A DNA stretch of 45,577 bases from Victivallales bacterium (GCA_016285345.1 JAEEQN010000025.1:1-45577); one strand, 5' to 3'. Counted from the first letter of the stretch, positions 7,200 through 15,672 are shown. The notes: generated from the letters alone by a model not told the origin. Numbers and translations: made by a program.

Positions 7200-8942
7200 T
7201 CAGAATTTCTTGCGCGCGGTGTAGGAGGTGTGGAGGAGCTTGTGCGCCAGGTGGCTGCCGGGCTCGCCGAGGTATTCTTCGTAGAGCTTCTGGATGGATT
7301 TGTTCTGGTGGGACTTGCGGATCGGGTGATTCAGGTCGTCCTGATAGAGCGCTTCCATACGCTTGCGGATGATCTCGGTGTTGCCGTGGTGGTAGGGCTG
7401 GCCGCCGCCGTCGATGCAGCCGCCGGGGCACGCCATGATCTCGATGGCGTGGTACTTGGCTTCGCCGGCTTTGATCTTCTCGAGGAGCTTGCGGGCGTTG
7501 CCGAGGCCGGAGCAGATCGCGGCTTTGAGCTTGATGCCGCCGACGTCGACTTCGGCTTCCTTGATGCCTTCGAGGCCGCGGACAGGCGTGTAGTCGATCT
7601 CCTGAACGTCCTTGCCGGAGAGGATGTCGGCCGCGGTACGGAGCGCGGCTTCGAGCACGCCGCCGGACGTACCGAAGATGGTGGCAGCGCCGGTGCCTTC
7701 TCCGAGCGGAGAATCGTATTCGGAATCCTCGAGCTTGTCGAACTGGATGCCGGCTTCGTGGAACATCTCGGCGAGCTCGCGGGTGGTGAGGACGATATCG
7801 ACGTCGCGGACGCCGTCGCGGGTGAACTCGGGACGGGCGGCCTCGTACTTCTTGGCGAGGCAGGGCATGACGGAGACGACGATGAGGTCTTCCGGCTTGA
7901 TGCCGGTCTTCTCGCAGTAGTAGCTCTTGGCGATCGCGCCGAACATCTGCTGCGGGGACTTGGCGGTGGAGGGCATGTAGGTGAGTTCGGGGAACTGGTG
8001 TTCGAGGAACTTGACCCAGCCGGGGCAGCAGCTGGTGAGGATCGGGAGATTCTCGTTCTTCCTGATGCGTTCGATCAGCTCGGTGCCCTCTTCCATGATG
8101 GTGAGGTCGGCGGAGAAGTTGGTGTCGAAGACCTTGTCCGCGCCGAGCATCTTCAGGGCGGTGACCATCTTGCCGGTGCTGATGGAGCCGGGTTCCATGC
8201 CGAAGGCCTCGCCGATGGCGACGCGGACGGCCGGAGCGGTCTGGAAGACGACGGTCTTGGACTTGTCGTTGAGGGCGCGCCAGACGTCGTACTTGTAGTT
8301 GATCTCGGTGAGAGCGCCGACGGGGCATGCCTGGACGCACTGGCCGCAGAAGACGCACTGGGTATCGGCGAGCTTCTTGAGGCCGGCGGGAGCGACGACG
8401 GCGTGGAAACCGCGGCCGACGCCGGAGAGGACGCCGACGGTCTGGATGTTGTTGCAGGCGTTTTCGCAGCGGCGGCACATGATGCATTTGTCAAGGTCGC
8501 GGCGGATGGCGGCGCTGCTGTCGTCAAGCTCGTACGTGGACTGCTCGCCGCTGTACTGCAGGTTGTGGACGCCGAGCTCTTCGGCGATCTTCTGAAGTTC
8601 GCAGTTCAGGCTCTTCGGGCAGGTGAGGCAATCTTTCGGATGGTCCGAAAGGAGCAGGTCGAGGATGGCGCGGCGCGCGTTGATGGCGCGGAGCGTGTTG
8701 GTGTGGACGACCATGCCTTCCATGACGGGCGTGCAGCAGGCGGGAGCCAGGTTGGGGCGCTTTTCGACCTCGACGACGCAGATACGGCAGGAACCGCATC
8801 TGTGCTCGACGTGGAAGGCGTCCATCTTGAAATGGCAGAGAGTCGGGATTTTGATATCAAGTTTTTCCGCGGCTTCGAGGATGGTGGAACCGGCCTCGAC
8901 GGCTACGGGCTTGTTGTTGATGGTAAGATTGACTGTGCTCAT
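7200..8942 (-). CDS. hydA: [FeFe] hydrogenase catalytic subunit (HydA)
   Basis: Catalytic subunit of a trimeric [FeFe] hydrogenase that reduces protons with electrons from NADH and ferredoxin. Order of domains in 580 aa: [2Fe-2S] domain with Cys36, 49, 52 and about 69; a His-Cys3 cluster region (HPKDCLTCPKSLNC, about 100-113); two [4Fe-4S] clusters (CIMCRRCENAC and CVFCGQCVQACP); then the H-cluster domain with TSCCPGW (L1), MPCLAKKYEA (L2) and MACPGGCIDGGGQP (L3); and a C-terminal small-subunit-like tail. All H-cluster cysteines are present. Start ATG 8942 is chosen by homology; a GAGAGGAG lies about 14 bases upstream. It is the last gene of hydCBA, 22 bases after hydB. The maturases HydEFG are not in the window. 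Confidence 0.95.
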   Translation of the reverse strand: MSTVNLTINNKPVAVEAGSTILEAAEKLDIKIPTLCHFKMDAFHVEHRCGSCRICVVEVEKRPNLAPACCTPVMEGMVVHTNTLRAINARRAILDLLLSDHPKDCLTCPKSLNCELQKIAEELGVHNLQYSGEQSTYELDDSSAAIRRDLDKCIMCRRCENACNNIQTVGVLSGVGRGFHAVVAPAGLKKLADTQCVFCGQCVQACPVGALTEINYKYDVWRALNDKSKTVVFQTAPAVRVAIGEAFGMEPGSISTGKMVTALKMLGADKVFDTNFSADLTIMEEGTELIERIRKNENLPILTSCCPGWVKFLEHQFPELTYMPSTAKSPQQMFGAIAKSYYCEKTGIKPEDLIVVSVMPCLAKKYEAARPEFTRDGVRDVDIVLTTRELAEMFHEAGIQFDKLEDSEYDSPLGEGTGAATIFGTSGGVLEAALRTAADILSGKDVQEIDYTPVRGLEGIKEAEVDVGGIKLKAAICSGLGNARKLLEKIKAGEAKYHAIEIMACPGGCIDGGGQPYHHGNTEIIRKRMEALYQDDLNHPIRKSHQNKSIQKLYEEYLGEPGSHLAHKLLHTSYTARKKF

Positions 8943-8964
8943 AGTAGTGTAATGCTCCTCTCGG

Positions 8965-10806
8965 TCAGATCTTGGCGATGGCATGGAACTTGCAGGCGTT
9001 GAAGCACGCGCCGCACTTGATGCACTTGGCCTGGTTGATGGCATGTTTCATCTTCTTCTCGCCGGAAATCGCGCCGACCGGGCAGCGCTTGGCGCAGAGA
9101 CCGCAGCCGACGCACTTGTCGGTCACGTTGAACTGGATGAGGTTGGCGCAGACGCCGGCGGGGCAGCGGTGATCCTTCACGTGCGCGAGATATTCGTCTT
9201 CGAAGTTCGCGAGCGTGGAGAGCACCGGGTTCGGGGCGGTCTGGCCGAGGCCGCAGAGGGCGGTGTCCTTGATGGTGGCGGAGAGCGTTTTGAGCTTTTC
9301 GAGGATCTCCATGTTGCCTTCGCCGGAGGTGATCTTGTTGAGCAGCTCGAGCATGCGGCGGTTGCCGACGCGGCACGGGGTGCACTTGCCGCAGGATTCG
9401 TCGGCGGTGAAGTCGAGGAAGAACTTTGCGATGTTGACCATGCAGTCGTCCTCGTCCATGACGATCATGCCGCCGGATCCCATCATGGAGCCGATGGATT
9501 TGAGGGCTTCGTAGTCGATCTGGAGGTCGAGGTTCTTCCTGGTGATGCAGCCGCCGGACGGACCGCCGGTCTGCACGGCCTTGAACTCGCGGCCGTCCTT
9601 GATGCCGCCGCCGATCTCGTAGATGATCTGGCGGAGGGTCATGCCCATCGGGACTTCGGCGAGACCGACCTTGGAGATTTTGCCGGCGAGGGCGAAGACC
9701 TTCGTGCCGGGGGAACCGGCGGTGCCGAGGCCCTTGAACCAGTCGGCGCCCTTGCGGATGATCGCCGCGATGCAGGCGTAGGTCTCGACGTTGTTGACGA
9801 CGGTCGGGCGCTTCCAGAGGCCCTGGATGGCCGGGAACGGGGGCTTGAACGTGGGTTCGCCGCGCTGGCCTTCGATGGAGTGGATGAGGGCGGTTTCCTC
9901 GCCGCAGACGAACGCGCCCGCGCCGAATTTGATCTCAAGCTTGAAATCGAAGCCGCTGCCGAAGATGTTCTTGCCGAGGAAGCCTTTTTCCTCCGCCTGG
10001 GCGATGGCGTTTTCGAGGCGCTTCACCGCGAGCGGGTATTCCGCGCGGATGTAGATGACGCCGTTGTGCGCGCCGATCGCGTAGCCGCCGATCGCCATGG
10101 CTTCGAGGACGGCGTTCGGGTCGCCTTCGAGCACGGCGCGGTCCATGAACGCGCCCGGGTCGCCTTCGTCGGCGTTGCAGATGATGAACTTTTCGCCTTC
10201 GGGCTGGGCGGCCGCGAAAGACCATTTCTTGCCGGTGGGGAAGCCCGCGCCGCCGCGTCCGCGGAGGTTGGAGGCGGAGATCACGTCGATGACCTCCTGG
10301 GGCTTCATGGTGGTAACGACCTTCGCGAGGGCGGAATAGCCGCCTTCGGCGACGTACTGGTCGATGTCTTCGGGATTGATGCGGCCGGTGTTGCGGAGGA
10401 CGATGCGCGCCTGGAGTTCGCCTTCGGCGGGGGATTCGTCTTCGGGATAGTACCAGCAGCGGTCGATGGTGTGGGTGCCGGTGGCCGGAGCTTCGAGGCC
10501 GGCCTGCATGATGGCGGGGATCTGGTGCGGGGTCACGTCGCCGTAGATGATGCGCTTGCCCTTGTCGTCGGTGAGCATGATGACGGGCTCGGCGTAGCAG
10601 AGGCCCATGCAGCCGACTTCGATGACGTCGAACGCGCCGTCGAGCTTGTGCTCGGCGATGTAGTCGTTGATGGCCTTCAGGACTTCGCCGGTACCGGCGG
10701 CGATACCGCACGTTCCCATGGAAACGAGCAGTTTGACGGGCGCGTGCTTGCGCGCCTTGAGGGCGGCCGCGTATTCAGCGAGCGCCGCGGGAGAGTCAAT
10801 TCTCAT
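8965..10806 (-). CDS. hydB: Bifurcating hydrogenase NADH/FMN subunit (HydB, NuoF-like)
   Basis: A 613-aa flavin subunit that oxidises NADH and feeds HydA. Visible parts in order: an N-terminal thioredoxin-like [2Fe-2S] domain (cysteines in MGTCGIAAGTGE and VGCMGLCYAEP, about residues 32-72); the NADH/FMN site GRGGAGFPTGKKW (about 183-195) and CNADEGDPGAFMDR; an SLBB domain; the [4Fe-4S] site ESCGKCTPCRVG (about 470); and a C-terminal two-cluster ferredoxin (CVGCGLCAKRCP, CIKCGACFNACK). This architecture is that of Thermotoga-type HydB and HndC rather than complex I NuoF, which lacks the C-terminal ferredoxin. ATG 10806 has TGGAGA upstream. It is 39 bases after hydC. Confidence 0.95.
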   Translation of the reverse strand: MRIDSPAALAEYAAALKARKHAPVKLLVSMGTCGIAAGTGEVLKAINDYIAEHKLDGAFDVIEVGCMGLCYAEPVIMLTDDKGKRIIYGDVTPHQIPAIMQAGLEAPATGTHTIDRCWYYPEDESPAEGELQARIVLRNTGRINPEDIDQYVAEGGYSALAKVVTTMKPQEVIDVISASNLRGRGGAGFPTGKKWSFAAAQPEGEKFIICNADEGDPGAFMDRAVLEGDPNAVLEAMAIGGYAIGAHNGVIYIRAEYPLAVKRLENAIAQAEEKGFLGKNIFGSGFDFKLEIKFGAGAFVCGEETALIHSIEGQRGEPTFKPPFPAIQGLWKRPTVVNNVETYACIAAIIRKGADWFKGLGTAGSPGTKVFALAGKISKVGLAEVPMGMTLRQIIYEIGGGIKDGREFKAVQTGGPSGGCITRKNLDLQIDYEALKSIGSMMGSGGMIVMDEDDCMVNIAKFFLDFTADESCGKCTPCRVGNRRMLELLNKITSGEGNMEILEKLKTLSATIKDTALCGLGQTAPNPVLSTLANFEDEYLAHVKDHRCPAGVCANLIQFNVTDKCVGCGLCAKRCPVGAISGEKKMKHAINQAKCIKCGACFNACKFHAIAKI

Positions 10807-10845
10807 ATTGGTAAATCTCCAGGATTAGTCGGTGGATGGGGTCGA

Positions 10846-11373
10846 TCAGTCTTTGCAGTCGTCCAGGAGGCCCTGGACCTTTTCCGGGGTCATGTGGCCG
10901 TAGACTTTGCCGTTGACCATGACGACGGGAGCCATGCTGCACGCGCCGAGGCAGCGGAGGACGCCGAGGAAGTACTTTCCGTCGGCCGTGGTCTCGCCTT
11001 CGGAGACGCCGAGCTTGCGCTTGAGTTCGTCGACGACCTGCGCCGCGCCCTTGACGAAGCAGGCGGTGCCGGTGCAGACGTTGATGGCGTAGCGGCCGAT
11101 CGGCTTGTCCGTGAAGAAGCTGTAGAAGCTGATCACGCCGTAGACTTCCGCGAGGGAGATACCGAGACGTTCGGCGACGAACGACTGGACTTCGACCGGG
11201 AGATAGCCGAAGAGGGACTGGGCCTTGTGAAGCGTCTGGATCAGGAATCCGCGCTTACGGGTCGGGTTGTCGGCCAGAGGCAGACTTTTGATGTAGGCGT
11301 CGAGGGCCTCCATCTGGGAGGATTTGCGGGAGGACATCTCGCAAACTCCGTTCTCGCAATGCATTTCACCCAT
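10846..11373 (-). CDS. hydC: Bifurcating hydrogenase [2Fe-2S] subunit (HydC, NuoE-like)
   Basis: A 175-aa thioredoxin-fold [2Fe-2S] subunit of the trimeric hydrogenase. The four ligand cysteines lie in CTGTACFVKG (about residues 97-106) and CLGACSMAP (about 137-145), the NuoE pattern. The helical N-terminal half (LIQTLHKAQSLFGYLP) is typical. I place the start at ATG 11373. An upstream in-frame TTG at 11391 overlaps the GGAGG that is more likely the ribosome site. It is the first gene of hydCBA and has its own promoter at 11452-11480. The short Cys/Met-rich N-terminal extension (MHCENGVCEM) is unusual for the family. Confidence 0.93.
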   Translation of the reverse strand: MGEMHCENGVCEMSSRKSSQMEALDAYIKSLPLADNPTRKRGFLIQTLHKAQSLFGYLPVEVQSFVAERLGISLAEVYGVISFYSFFTDKPIGRYAINVCTGTACFVKGAAQVVDELKRKLGVSEGETTADGKYFLGVLRCLGACSMAPVVMVNGKVYGHMTPEKVQGLLDDCKD

Positions 11374-11451
11374 GTTTGAATGAGCCTCCAATGTAGAGAG
11401 TTAGGGATATGGTTTAAGGTTGTGAAAAGGGTCTTCGGAAAATCGTTCCGT

Positions 11452-11480
11452 AATATACTCCATTCTTAAGAAAAAAACAA
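11452..11480 (-). promoter_or_regulatory. Promoter of hydCBA
   Basis: On the minus strand: TTGTTT (11480-11475), a 17-base spacer and TATATT (11457-11452). The leader is about 75 bases. A TTGTGAAAA half-site near 11420 recalls one arm of a Rex box, but the second arm is poor. Confidence 0.65.
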
Positions 11481-11626
11481 GTCCGATTCGATAAAAAAAT
11501 ACTGAATTCTTCGACTTTTTTGTCGCAACGGGCTAAAATAACGTCCGTCAGGAATATGATCGGCCGCACCTGAAAACCGGTCACGTATACGGATGCACTG
11601 TATCAGGTGGGAGCCATGCTGACGAT

Positions 11627-11648
11627 GAATGCATCCAAAAATGCATTC
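11627..11648 (-). terminator. Weak hairpin at the end of the small membrane protein gene
   Basis: GAATGCAT at 11627-11634 pairs with ATGCATTC at 11641-11648 around a 6-base loop, overlapping the stop codon of the leftward gene. There is no U-tract, so its function is uncertain. Confidence 0.3.
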
Positions 11649-11907
11649 ACTCTTCTCTTTCGTCTTCCTCTTCCCATGCCGTGAGGACACGGGCAAGCGA
11701 AAAGAAAAGAACACTGAGAACACAGCATGTGAGGGATGCTGTCCAAAAGAACTTGGAGGAAATACCGGAATCAATCAGGTTGAGGTAAACCAAAACCAGC
11801 ACCGTCGGAACTCCGACGATGGCCAGAATAACGGAGACGATATAAAGTGTTACTTTTATATTATTCATGACGGTTCGCTTCCACCTGTAAGGGGAAAGGA
11901 GGAACAT
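11647..11907 (-). CDS. Small two-span membrane protein, unknown
   Basis: An 86-aa protein with two hydrophobic segments (about residues 20-40 and 50-70), a basic N-terminus (SPYRWKR) and an acidic end (WEEEDEREE). No family is recognised. Start ATG 11907 follows GGAGGAAAG within the 5' leader set by the promoter at 11938-11965. An internal ATG at 11868 with AGGTGG upstream would give 73 aa, beginning right at the first span. It is not part of the hyd operon: it has its own promoter and lies upstream of hydC in the same direction. Confidence 0.55.
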   Translation of the reverse strand: MFLLSPYRWKRTVMNNIKVTLYIVSVILAIVGVPTVLVLVYLNLIDSGISSKFFWTASLTCCVLSVLFFSLARVLTAWEEEDEREE

Positions 11908-11937
11908 GGGATATATTCTTTCCTCCAAACACAAAAT

Positions 11938-11965
11938 ACTATATCATCCATTCTGTCTTTTTCAA
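11938..11965 (-). promoter_or_regulatory. Promoter of the small membrane protein gene
   Basis: TTGAAA (11965-11960), a 16-base spacer and TATAGT (11943-11938) on the minus strand. The ribosome site GGAGG lies only about 5 bases after the expected start site. Confidence 0.6.
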
Positions 11966-12216
11966 GTCTATGAGGAAAAAGTTTTCGTTTTTTGCTGGTC
12001 GACAAAAGGATAAAGACAATCCGTTTAATCAAAGCTCATACAATAACCATGAGATAAAAAGAATGGATGGACCGGAGGCTTCTTCCTATCTTCCGCCAAT
12101 AAAACGATGAATCACTCCCCCCCGGCGCAACACAAAATGCTCTCCCCGTTTTCCTGCCGACGTTATCTTTCACAATCGTTACTGCCGCCTTTTTTCCTTT
12201 TTTTCCGGAATCCGGC
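11966..12216. other. Intergenic AT-rich stretch, no gene seen
   Basis: About 250 bases between two divergent promoters. I see no reading frame with a ribosome site. Apart from a short CCGGA/TCCGG palindrome near 12206-12215 I see no feature. Confidence 0.5.
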
Positions 12217-12245
12217 TTGAAAAATCGTACTTTTACGGCTATTTT
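12217..12245 (+). promoter_or_regulatory. Promoter of the RDD-like gene
   Basis: TTGAAA at 12217-12222, a 17-base spacer and TATTTT at 12240-12245, about 55 bases before the ATG. Confidence 0.55.
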
Positions 12246-12300
12246 ATTATTTTCAAAAGGTTTTTACTTCAATTTAACAATAACGAAACAGGTTCCGATT

Positions 12301-13221
12301 ATGGCGTATTATGATGTCAAGGACGTGAACGGCGCGGAGCACCTCAGACTTGAGGAATCCGACGTCGCAGCTCTCGTCGAGTCCGATCAGGTCACGGCCA
12401 CGTGCCCCATGAAGAAATCCCCCATGCCGTCCTGGTCCACCGCCGCGAAGTTCGATTTCCTCACCAACCTCCTCGACGAACAGCGCAAGCGCCTCGCCTT
12501 GAACGCCGCGCAGGCCCGCGACGTCAGCATTTTCTCCTCGCAGGAGCTCACGGACCAGCAGAAGATCGCCCTCGCCGAAGAGGAGAAATTCGTGGCGAAA
12601 CCGGCGGCCCCGGCCGCCCGCCTCAAGGCATTCTTCATTGACTTCATTTTTGCGCTGTTCAAGGCCATCCCGGTGGAGCTTGCCGCCATCATCGCGGTCT
12701 ATCTGCTCGCCGTGGCAGGCGCATCTTCCCTGCCGTCGCCGACGCAGGCGCTGGTAGCAGCGGCGGCAGCACACGGCGAACATCTTCGTGTCTCAAAAAA
12801 TGTGCCGGCCACGTTCGCCCAGCTCGACAAGGAAGCCGGATACCATGCCGGTTCATTCTACCTTTCTGAAGAAGCTGCGAAGGATAATTACATCTGCCTC
12901 TCCGCGGAGAAGGGCAAGGCCGTCTGGATCAAGGCCGCCACCGCCGGACGCATCGCAGTCGGCGCCGTGCTCCTCTTCTTCGCCTGGGAATTCGTCATGC
13001 TCGGCTGGGGCCTCTGCGCCCACGGCCAGACGCGCGGCATGCGGAAGAACGGCCTGATTCTCAACAACGCCAGGGACGTCCGTGTCGAACTGAACGGCTT
13101 CCAGGTGTTCGTCTCCGTCCTGCTGACGCTCATGACCTATTCCTTCGCCTGGATCTTCGTGCTGGCGATCAAACGGTCTCCCGCCGAGCTCGTCTCGTTC
13201 ACGCGCTGCACCGCGGAGTAA
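12301..13221 (+). CDS. GYF_2/RDD-like membrane protein
   Basis: A 306-aa protein with two parts. The first 50 residues look like a GYF_2-type domain (YYDVKDVNG, then ALVESDQVTATCPMKK and MPSWSTAAKF, compare the common L..G.I...TLVW..GM..W pattern). From about residue 100 it resembles the RDD membrane domain: RLKAFFIDFIFA (the R..A..ID motif) opens the first span, a second span lies near 215-235, and HGQTRGMRKNGLIL replaces the usual GKTPGKRLLGL. A last span lies near 280-300. GYF_2-RDD proteins are common in PVC bacteria; their role is not established. ATG 12301 is set by the domain start. It converges with a broken integrase whose frame overlaps its end. Confidence 0.6.
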   Translation: MAYYDVKDVNGAEHLRLEESDVAALVESDQVTATCPMKKSPMPSWSTAAKFDFLTNLLDEQRKRLALNAAQARDVSIFSSQELTDQQKIALAEEEKFVAKPAAPAARLKAFFIDFIFALFKAIPVELAAIIAVYLLAVAGASSLPSPTQALVAAAAAHGEHLRVSKNVPATFAQLDKEAGYHAGSFYLSEEAAKDNYICLSAEKGKAVWIKAATAGRIAVGAVLLFFAWEFVMLGWGLCAHGQTRGMRKNGLILNNARDVRVELNGFQVFVSVLLTLMTYSFAWIFVLAIKRSPAELVSFTRCTAE

Positions 13222-14493
13222 AGTAATCTCCGAATCTGACGGATTTCATTCCGGACTTGTTCCAACAGGAATCCGGAATCCCCTGGGCGAACTGTGCCGT
13301 TCGAATGATGCTTTTTGGAAAAATATGGGGCATAAATTTTGACCGTGTAATCGTCAGGCCAGTCAGCAAGGGCAACGTCGAACATGTCGCAACCGCGCTT
13401 GTCCCAGAACCAGTAGTCCTCATCCTGTTTGTACGTCAGGTTCTCGCAGACCTCGGTTTCGCCCTTGAAGTACACGGCGAAGTCTTCCTTCGCGTCCACG
13501 ATGGCGTATGCGGTTCCCTTTAGGGCTCGATCTCTGAGGACAAGGTGGAAAGCACGACCGAACGGGATGCTGATCGAGGTGCGCTCGACCTCGGCGTGTT
13601 CGATGAACCGGAAGTAATAGCGCATCGGACATGTGATTCCCCTCAAGTTATGCAGAAGGCTCTGATTGTTTTCTGGGATGTCTTCTTCATTTTTGAGGAA
13701 GATGAACCTTAAATCCTTTAGATGTTTGCGTTCCATGGAATCCAGTTTGGAGGTCACCCTGCGTCGGACATTGTCGAGCTTGTCGTTCATGAGCTTGTGC
13801 TCTGAATCCGCCAGAACCGTCAAAAGGTCCTCTTCCTGTTCTTTCGTGAAAGCCCTCCGATGGACAACAGTTCCTCGCTCCTCACGCTCGCTCCGCAAAA
13901 GAGTTTTTGAACGGAAAGGGTTTTCGCCTTCGTAGTAGTCCTTGAGGCAGTCGAAGATTTTGCGGAGCCGCTTGATTATTCGGTTGTGCGTATCGACCGC
14001 AAGCATGGTGGTCTTGAGGTAAGCCGCGAACGCCTCACAGAGATGGGGTGTAACCTCGCTGATGCTGGTCACAGGACGCTTCGCGTTCCTGTTGATCGAA
14101 TACTCCTCAGTCGCAAACCGGACGAACTCATCGAACGTAATGCGATACGCTCTCTGCTCGCTGACGGCGTGAGGGGTGGCACGTTCGGGGTGAACTTGGT
14201 ATTTGTCCCATGCTTCCGCAAAAGGAAGCTTCATGGACGAGCGAGAGAAGCCTCGAATCGCGTTCATTTGAGCTAATGCGACGTCCGGCGTAGGGGCAAG
14301 CCAGATAGAATCCAGCTCTTCGGCCTTCTGACAAGCGACTTTCGGGTCGGTAGTTCCGAGGGCGAATTCCTTCCGTAATCCAGACGCAATAATCAGGCAG
14401 GTACGAGAACTGACCGCCTTTACTTCGTCTCCGAAGCTTTCCCTGCAATGTGGACATACGTTTGTACTTTCTTTTGTTCTGCAAGCTGACCAT
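13137..14493 (-). pseudogene. Tyrosine-recombinase (integrase) remnant
   Basis: The main open frame (from ATG 14267, 376 aa) begins like a phage integrase core-binding domain: helical segments around WDKYQVHPERATPH, HNRIIKRLRKIFDCLKDYY, then RRAFTKEQEEDLLTVL, the usual lead-in to the catalytic domain. After that the R...H-x-x-R...Y catalytic pattern is missing and the protein continues into unrelated sequence. Upstream, integrase-like arm-binding sequence (EFALGTTDPKVACQKAEEL) is open in the same frame. The likely start (ATG 14493, MVSLQNKRKYKRM) is in another frame, so a frameshift near 14380 is needed. The 3' end runs 85 bases into the convergent RDD gene. It lies beside tRNA-Ser between 42-bp repeats and looks like an element deletion scar. 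Confidence 0.6.
13291..13332. repeat. 42-bp direct repeat, copy 1
   Basis: Matches 14530-14571 at 39 of 42 positions in the same orientation. The copies are 1,239 bases apart and bracket the integrase remnant. This copy lies inside the remnant's 3' part. The repeat is not tRNA sequence. It may be an attachment-site core or the trace of a recombination event. Confidence 0.8.
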
Positions 14494-14529
14494 GACGACC
14501 GACCTTTCCTTCTTTCGATGCCAAGACAG

Positions 14530-14571
14530 ACTGTGCCACTCGGATGATGCTTTTTGGAAAAATATGGGGCA
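14530..14571. repeat. 42-bp direct repeat, copy 2
   Basis: Second copy of the repeat at 13291-13332 (three mismatches, all near the left end). It lies between the integrase remnant and the tRNA-Ser terminator. Confidence 0.8.
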
Positions 14572-14576
14572 AAAAT

Positions 14577-14590
14577 GGGGCAAAACCCCC
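14577..14590 (-). terminator. Terminator of tRNA-Ser
   Basis: On the minus strand GGGG at 14590-14587 and CCCC at 14580-14577 form a short stem around GTTTTG, followed by ATTTTT. It starts about 18 bases after the tRNA end. Confidence 0.55.
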
Positions 14591-14607
14591 GTTTTTGAGC
14601 ATAAAAA

Positions 14608-14697
14608 TGGCGGAGAGAGTGGGATTTGAACCCACGATAGAGTTGCCCCTATACAGCATTTCCAATGCTGCGCCTTCGACCACTCGGCCATCTCTCC
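14608..14697 (-). tRNA. tRNA-Ser (GGA)
   Basis: A 90-nt cloverleaf with acceptor GGAGAGA/TCTCTCC, discriminator G and encoded CCA (14610-14608). The anticodon loop TTGGAAA gives GGA, between CAGCA/TGCTG-type stems. The long variable arm is typical of serine tRNA. The T-arm GTGGG/CCCAC holds loop TTCAAAT. It reads UCC and UCU codons. It lies directly beside the integrase remnant, as expected for a tRNA-type insertion site. Confidence 0.97.
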
Positions 14698-14769
14698 GCA
14701 GATAAGATAAGAAATAATATAGCATGCGCCTGCGGCGAATGCAAGCAGAAAAGTCGTTTTTTTGAGAAA

Positions 14770-14804
14770 AAACAAAGAATCCGCCGGAGGTTCCGGGCGG
14801 ATTC
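14770..14804 (-). terminator. Terminator of the MarR gene
   Basis: GAATCCGCC (minus strand, 14804-14796) pairs with GGCGGATTC (14786-14778). TTTGTTTTTTC follows. The stem is a perfect 9 bp. Confidence 0.85.
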
Positions 14805-14869
14805 GGGAGTGCTGATAATGCGCGTATTTCGCGAGCTTGCGCCCGGCGGAAACATTCAGAGAACCGAGC

Positions 14870-15313
14870 TCAAAGCTTGCTTGTGATCTTGGCCAGAGCG
14901 CCGAGCATGGCGGTGCGTTCGGCCGGGGCAAGTCCGTTCAGGAGCTTTTCGCAGAGGCCTTCAACGCGCTTGATGCTTTCGTCGAGCAATGTCTGGCCAT
15001 GCGCTGTGAGCGTGATCTGCACCGCGCGGCGGTCCTCGGGATTCTGCACGCGCTGGAGGAAATCCTTTTTCACGAGGGATTCGACGAGCTCGGACACGGT
15101 CGCCGGCGCGAGTTTCATGGACTCCGCAAGTTCTTTCAGCGTAACGCCGTTCGGTTTCTCCTCGGTCAGGCGGCATACCAAATCCATGGTCTGATGCTGG
15201 CGGATGCTGACGTCGATCGATGACATGTTTCCAATATTGTCGACCGATTCACGGAATGCGCTGTAAAGACGTGAAACAGCTTTTCTGAGGATTGCGGGAT
15301 CGGAATTTGCCAT
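14870..15313 (-). CDS. MarR family transcriptional regulator
   Basis: A 147-aa winged-helix regulator. The DNA-binding helix-turn-helix lies at GVTLKELAESMKLAPATVSE (about residues 62-81). The wing has the family hallmark D-x-R (PEDRRAVQITLT, about 98-109). N- and C-terminal helices would form the dimer. MarR proteins bind palindromes near promoters and often respond to small aromatic or oxidising compounds; the target is unknown. ATG 15313 has GGAG nine bases upstream. It stands alone with its own promoter and terminator. Autoregulation is likely because the promoter region is short and carries inverted ATTG/CAAT elements near 15381-15398. Confidence 0.92.
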   Translation of the reverse strand: MANSDPAILRKAVSRLYSAFRESVDNIGNMSSIDVSIRQHQTMDLVCRLTEEKPNGVTLKELAESMKLAPATVSELVESLVKKDFLQRVQNPEDRRAVQITLTAHGQTLLDESIKRVEGLCEKLLNGLAPAERTAMLGALAKITSKL

Positions 15314-15358
15314 GTTTTTGAACTCCGTTTTGCGGGTTGACGGATATAGTAACACGAT

Positions 15359-15387
15359 AATATACACCCAGTCAAATATTATTGCAA
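15359..15387 (-). promoter_or_regulatory. Promoter of the MarR gene
   Basis: TTGCAA (15387-15382), a 17-base spacer and TATATT (15364-15359) on the minus strand. A second, overlapping TTGACT (15375-15370) could pair with TTACTA near 15352-15347. Confidence 0.6.
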
Positions 15388-15672
15388 ATCGAAACAATCA
15401 CTTTTCTGAAAAATAAGGCAAAGTTGAGCATTTCGGAAGACAAATACGGACAAATCCGATGACGAAAAGGAACATGGATAACAGTCTGTCATGAATAATT
15501 CAAAAGAGCTTTACAGGCAAAGAACCTCTTTCCATTGGACGGGTTAACCTGTTTTTTGTGATGAAATGGGATAATATCAAATCGTATTGTCATGATAAAA
15601 GCAGAAAGATGCTTCCATCCGCTCTATCCTATTGCAGACAGGTATCCTCCGAAAAAAACACAGGGTATCCAT
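15388..15672. other. Intergenic stretch, no gene seen
   Basis: About 285 bases between the divergent MarR and DA1-like promoters. It is AT-rich. Several short open frames lack ribosome sites and family likeness. GGTTAACC followed by TGTTTTTTG near 15541-15558 is a small palindrome with a T-run and might act as a weak terminator. Confidence 0.4.

Noticed and set aside
8983-11379. Long open frame (798 codons) on the plus strand opposite hydB and hydC
   Set aside because: Shadow of the hydrogenase genes; the hydrogenase motifs on the other strand are unambiguous. A similar plus frame at 7086-9002 opposite hydA was dropped for the same reason.
11415-11440. Possible Rex (NADH-sensing) box in the hydCBA leader
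   Set aside because: Only one arm (TTGTGAA) is good; the second arm TTCGG does not match, and the site lies downstream of the predicted start of transcription. Not enough to claim.
14128-14931. Minus-strand open frame running through tRNA-Ser and the integrase start
   Set aside because: It reads across the tRNA and its terminator; only its middle part (from about 14493) is integrase-like, and that is described under the pseudogene.
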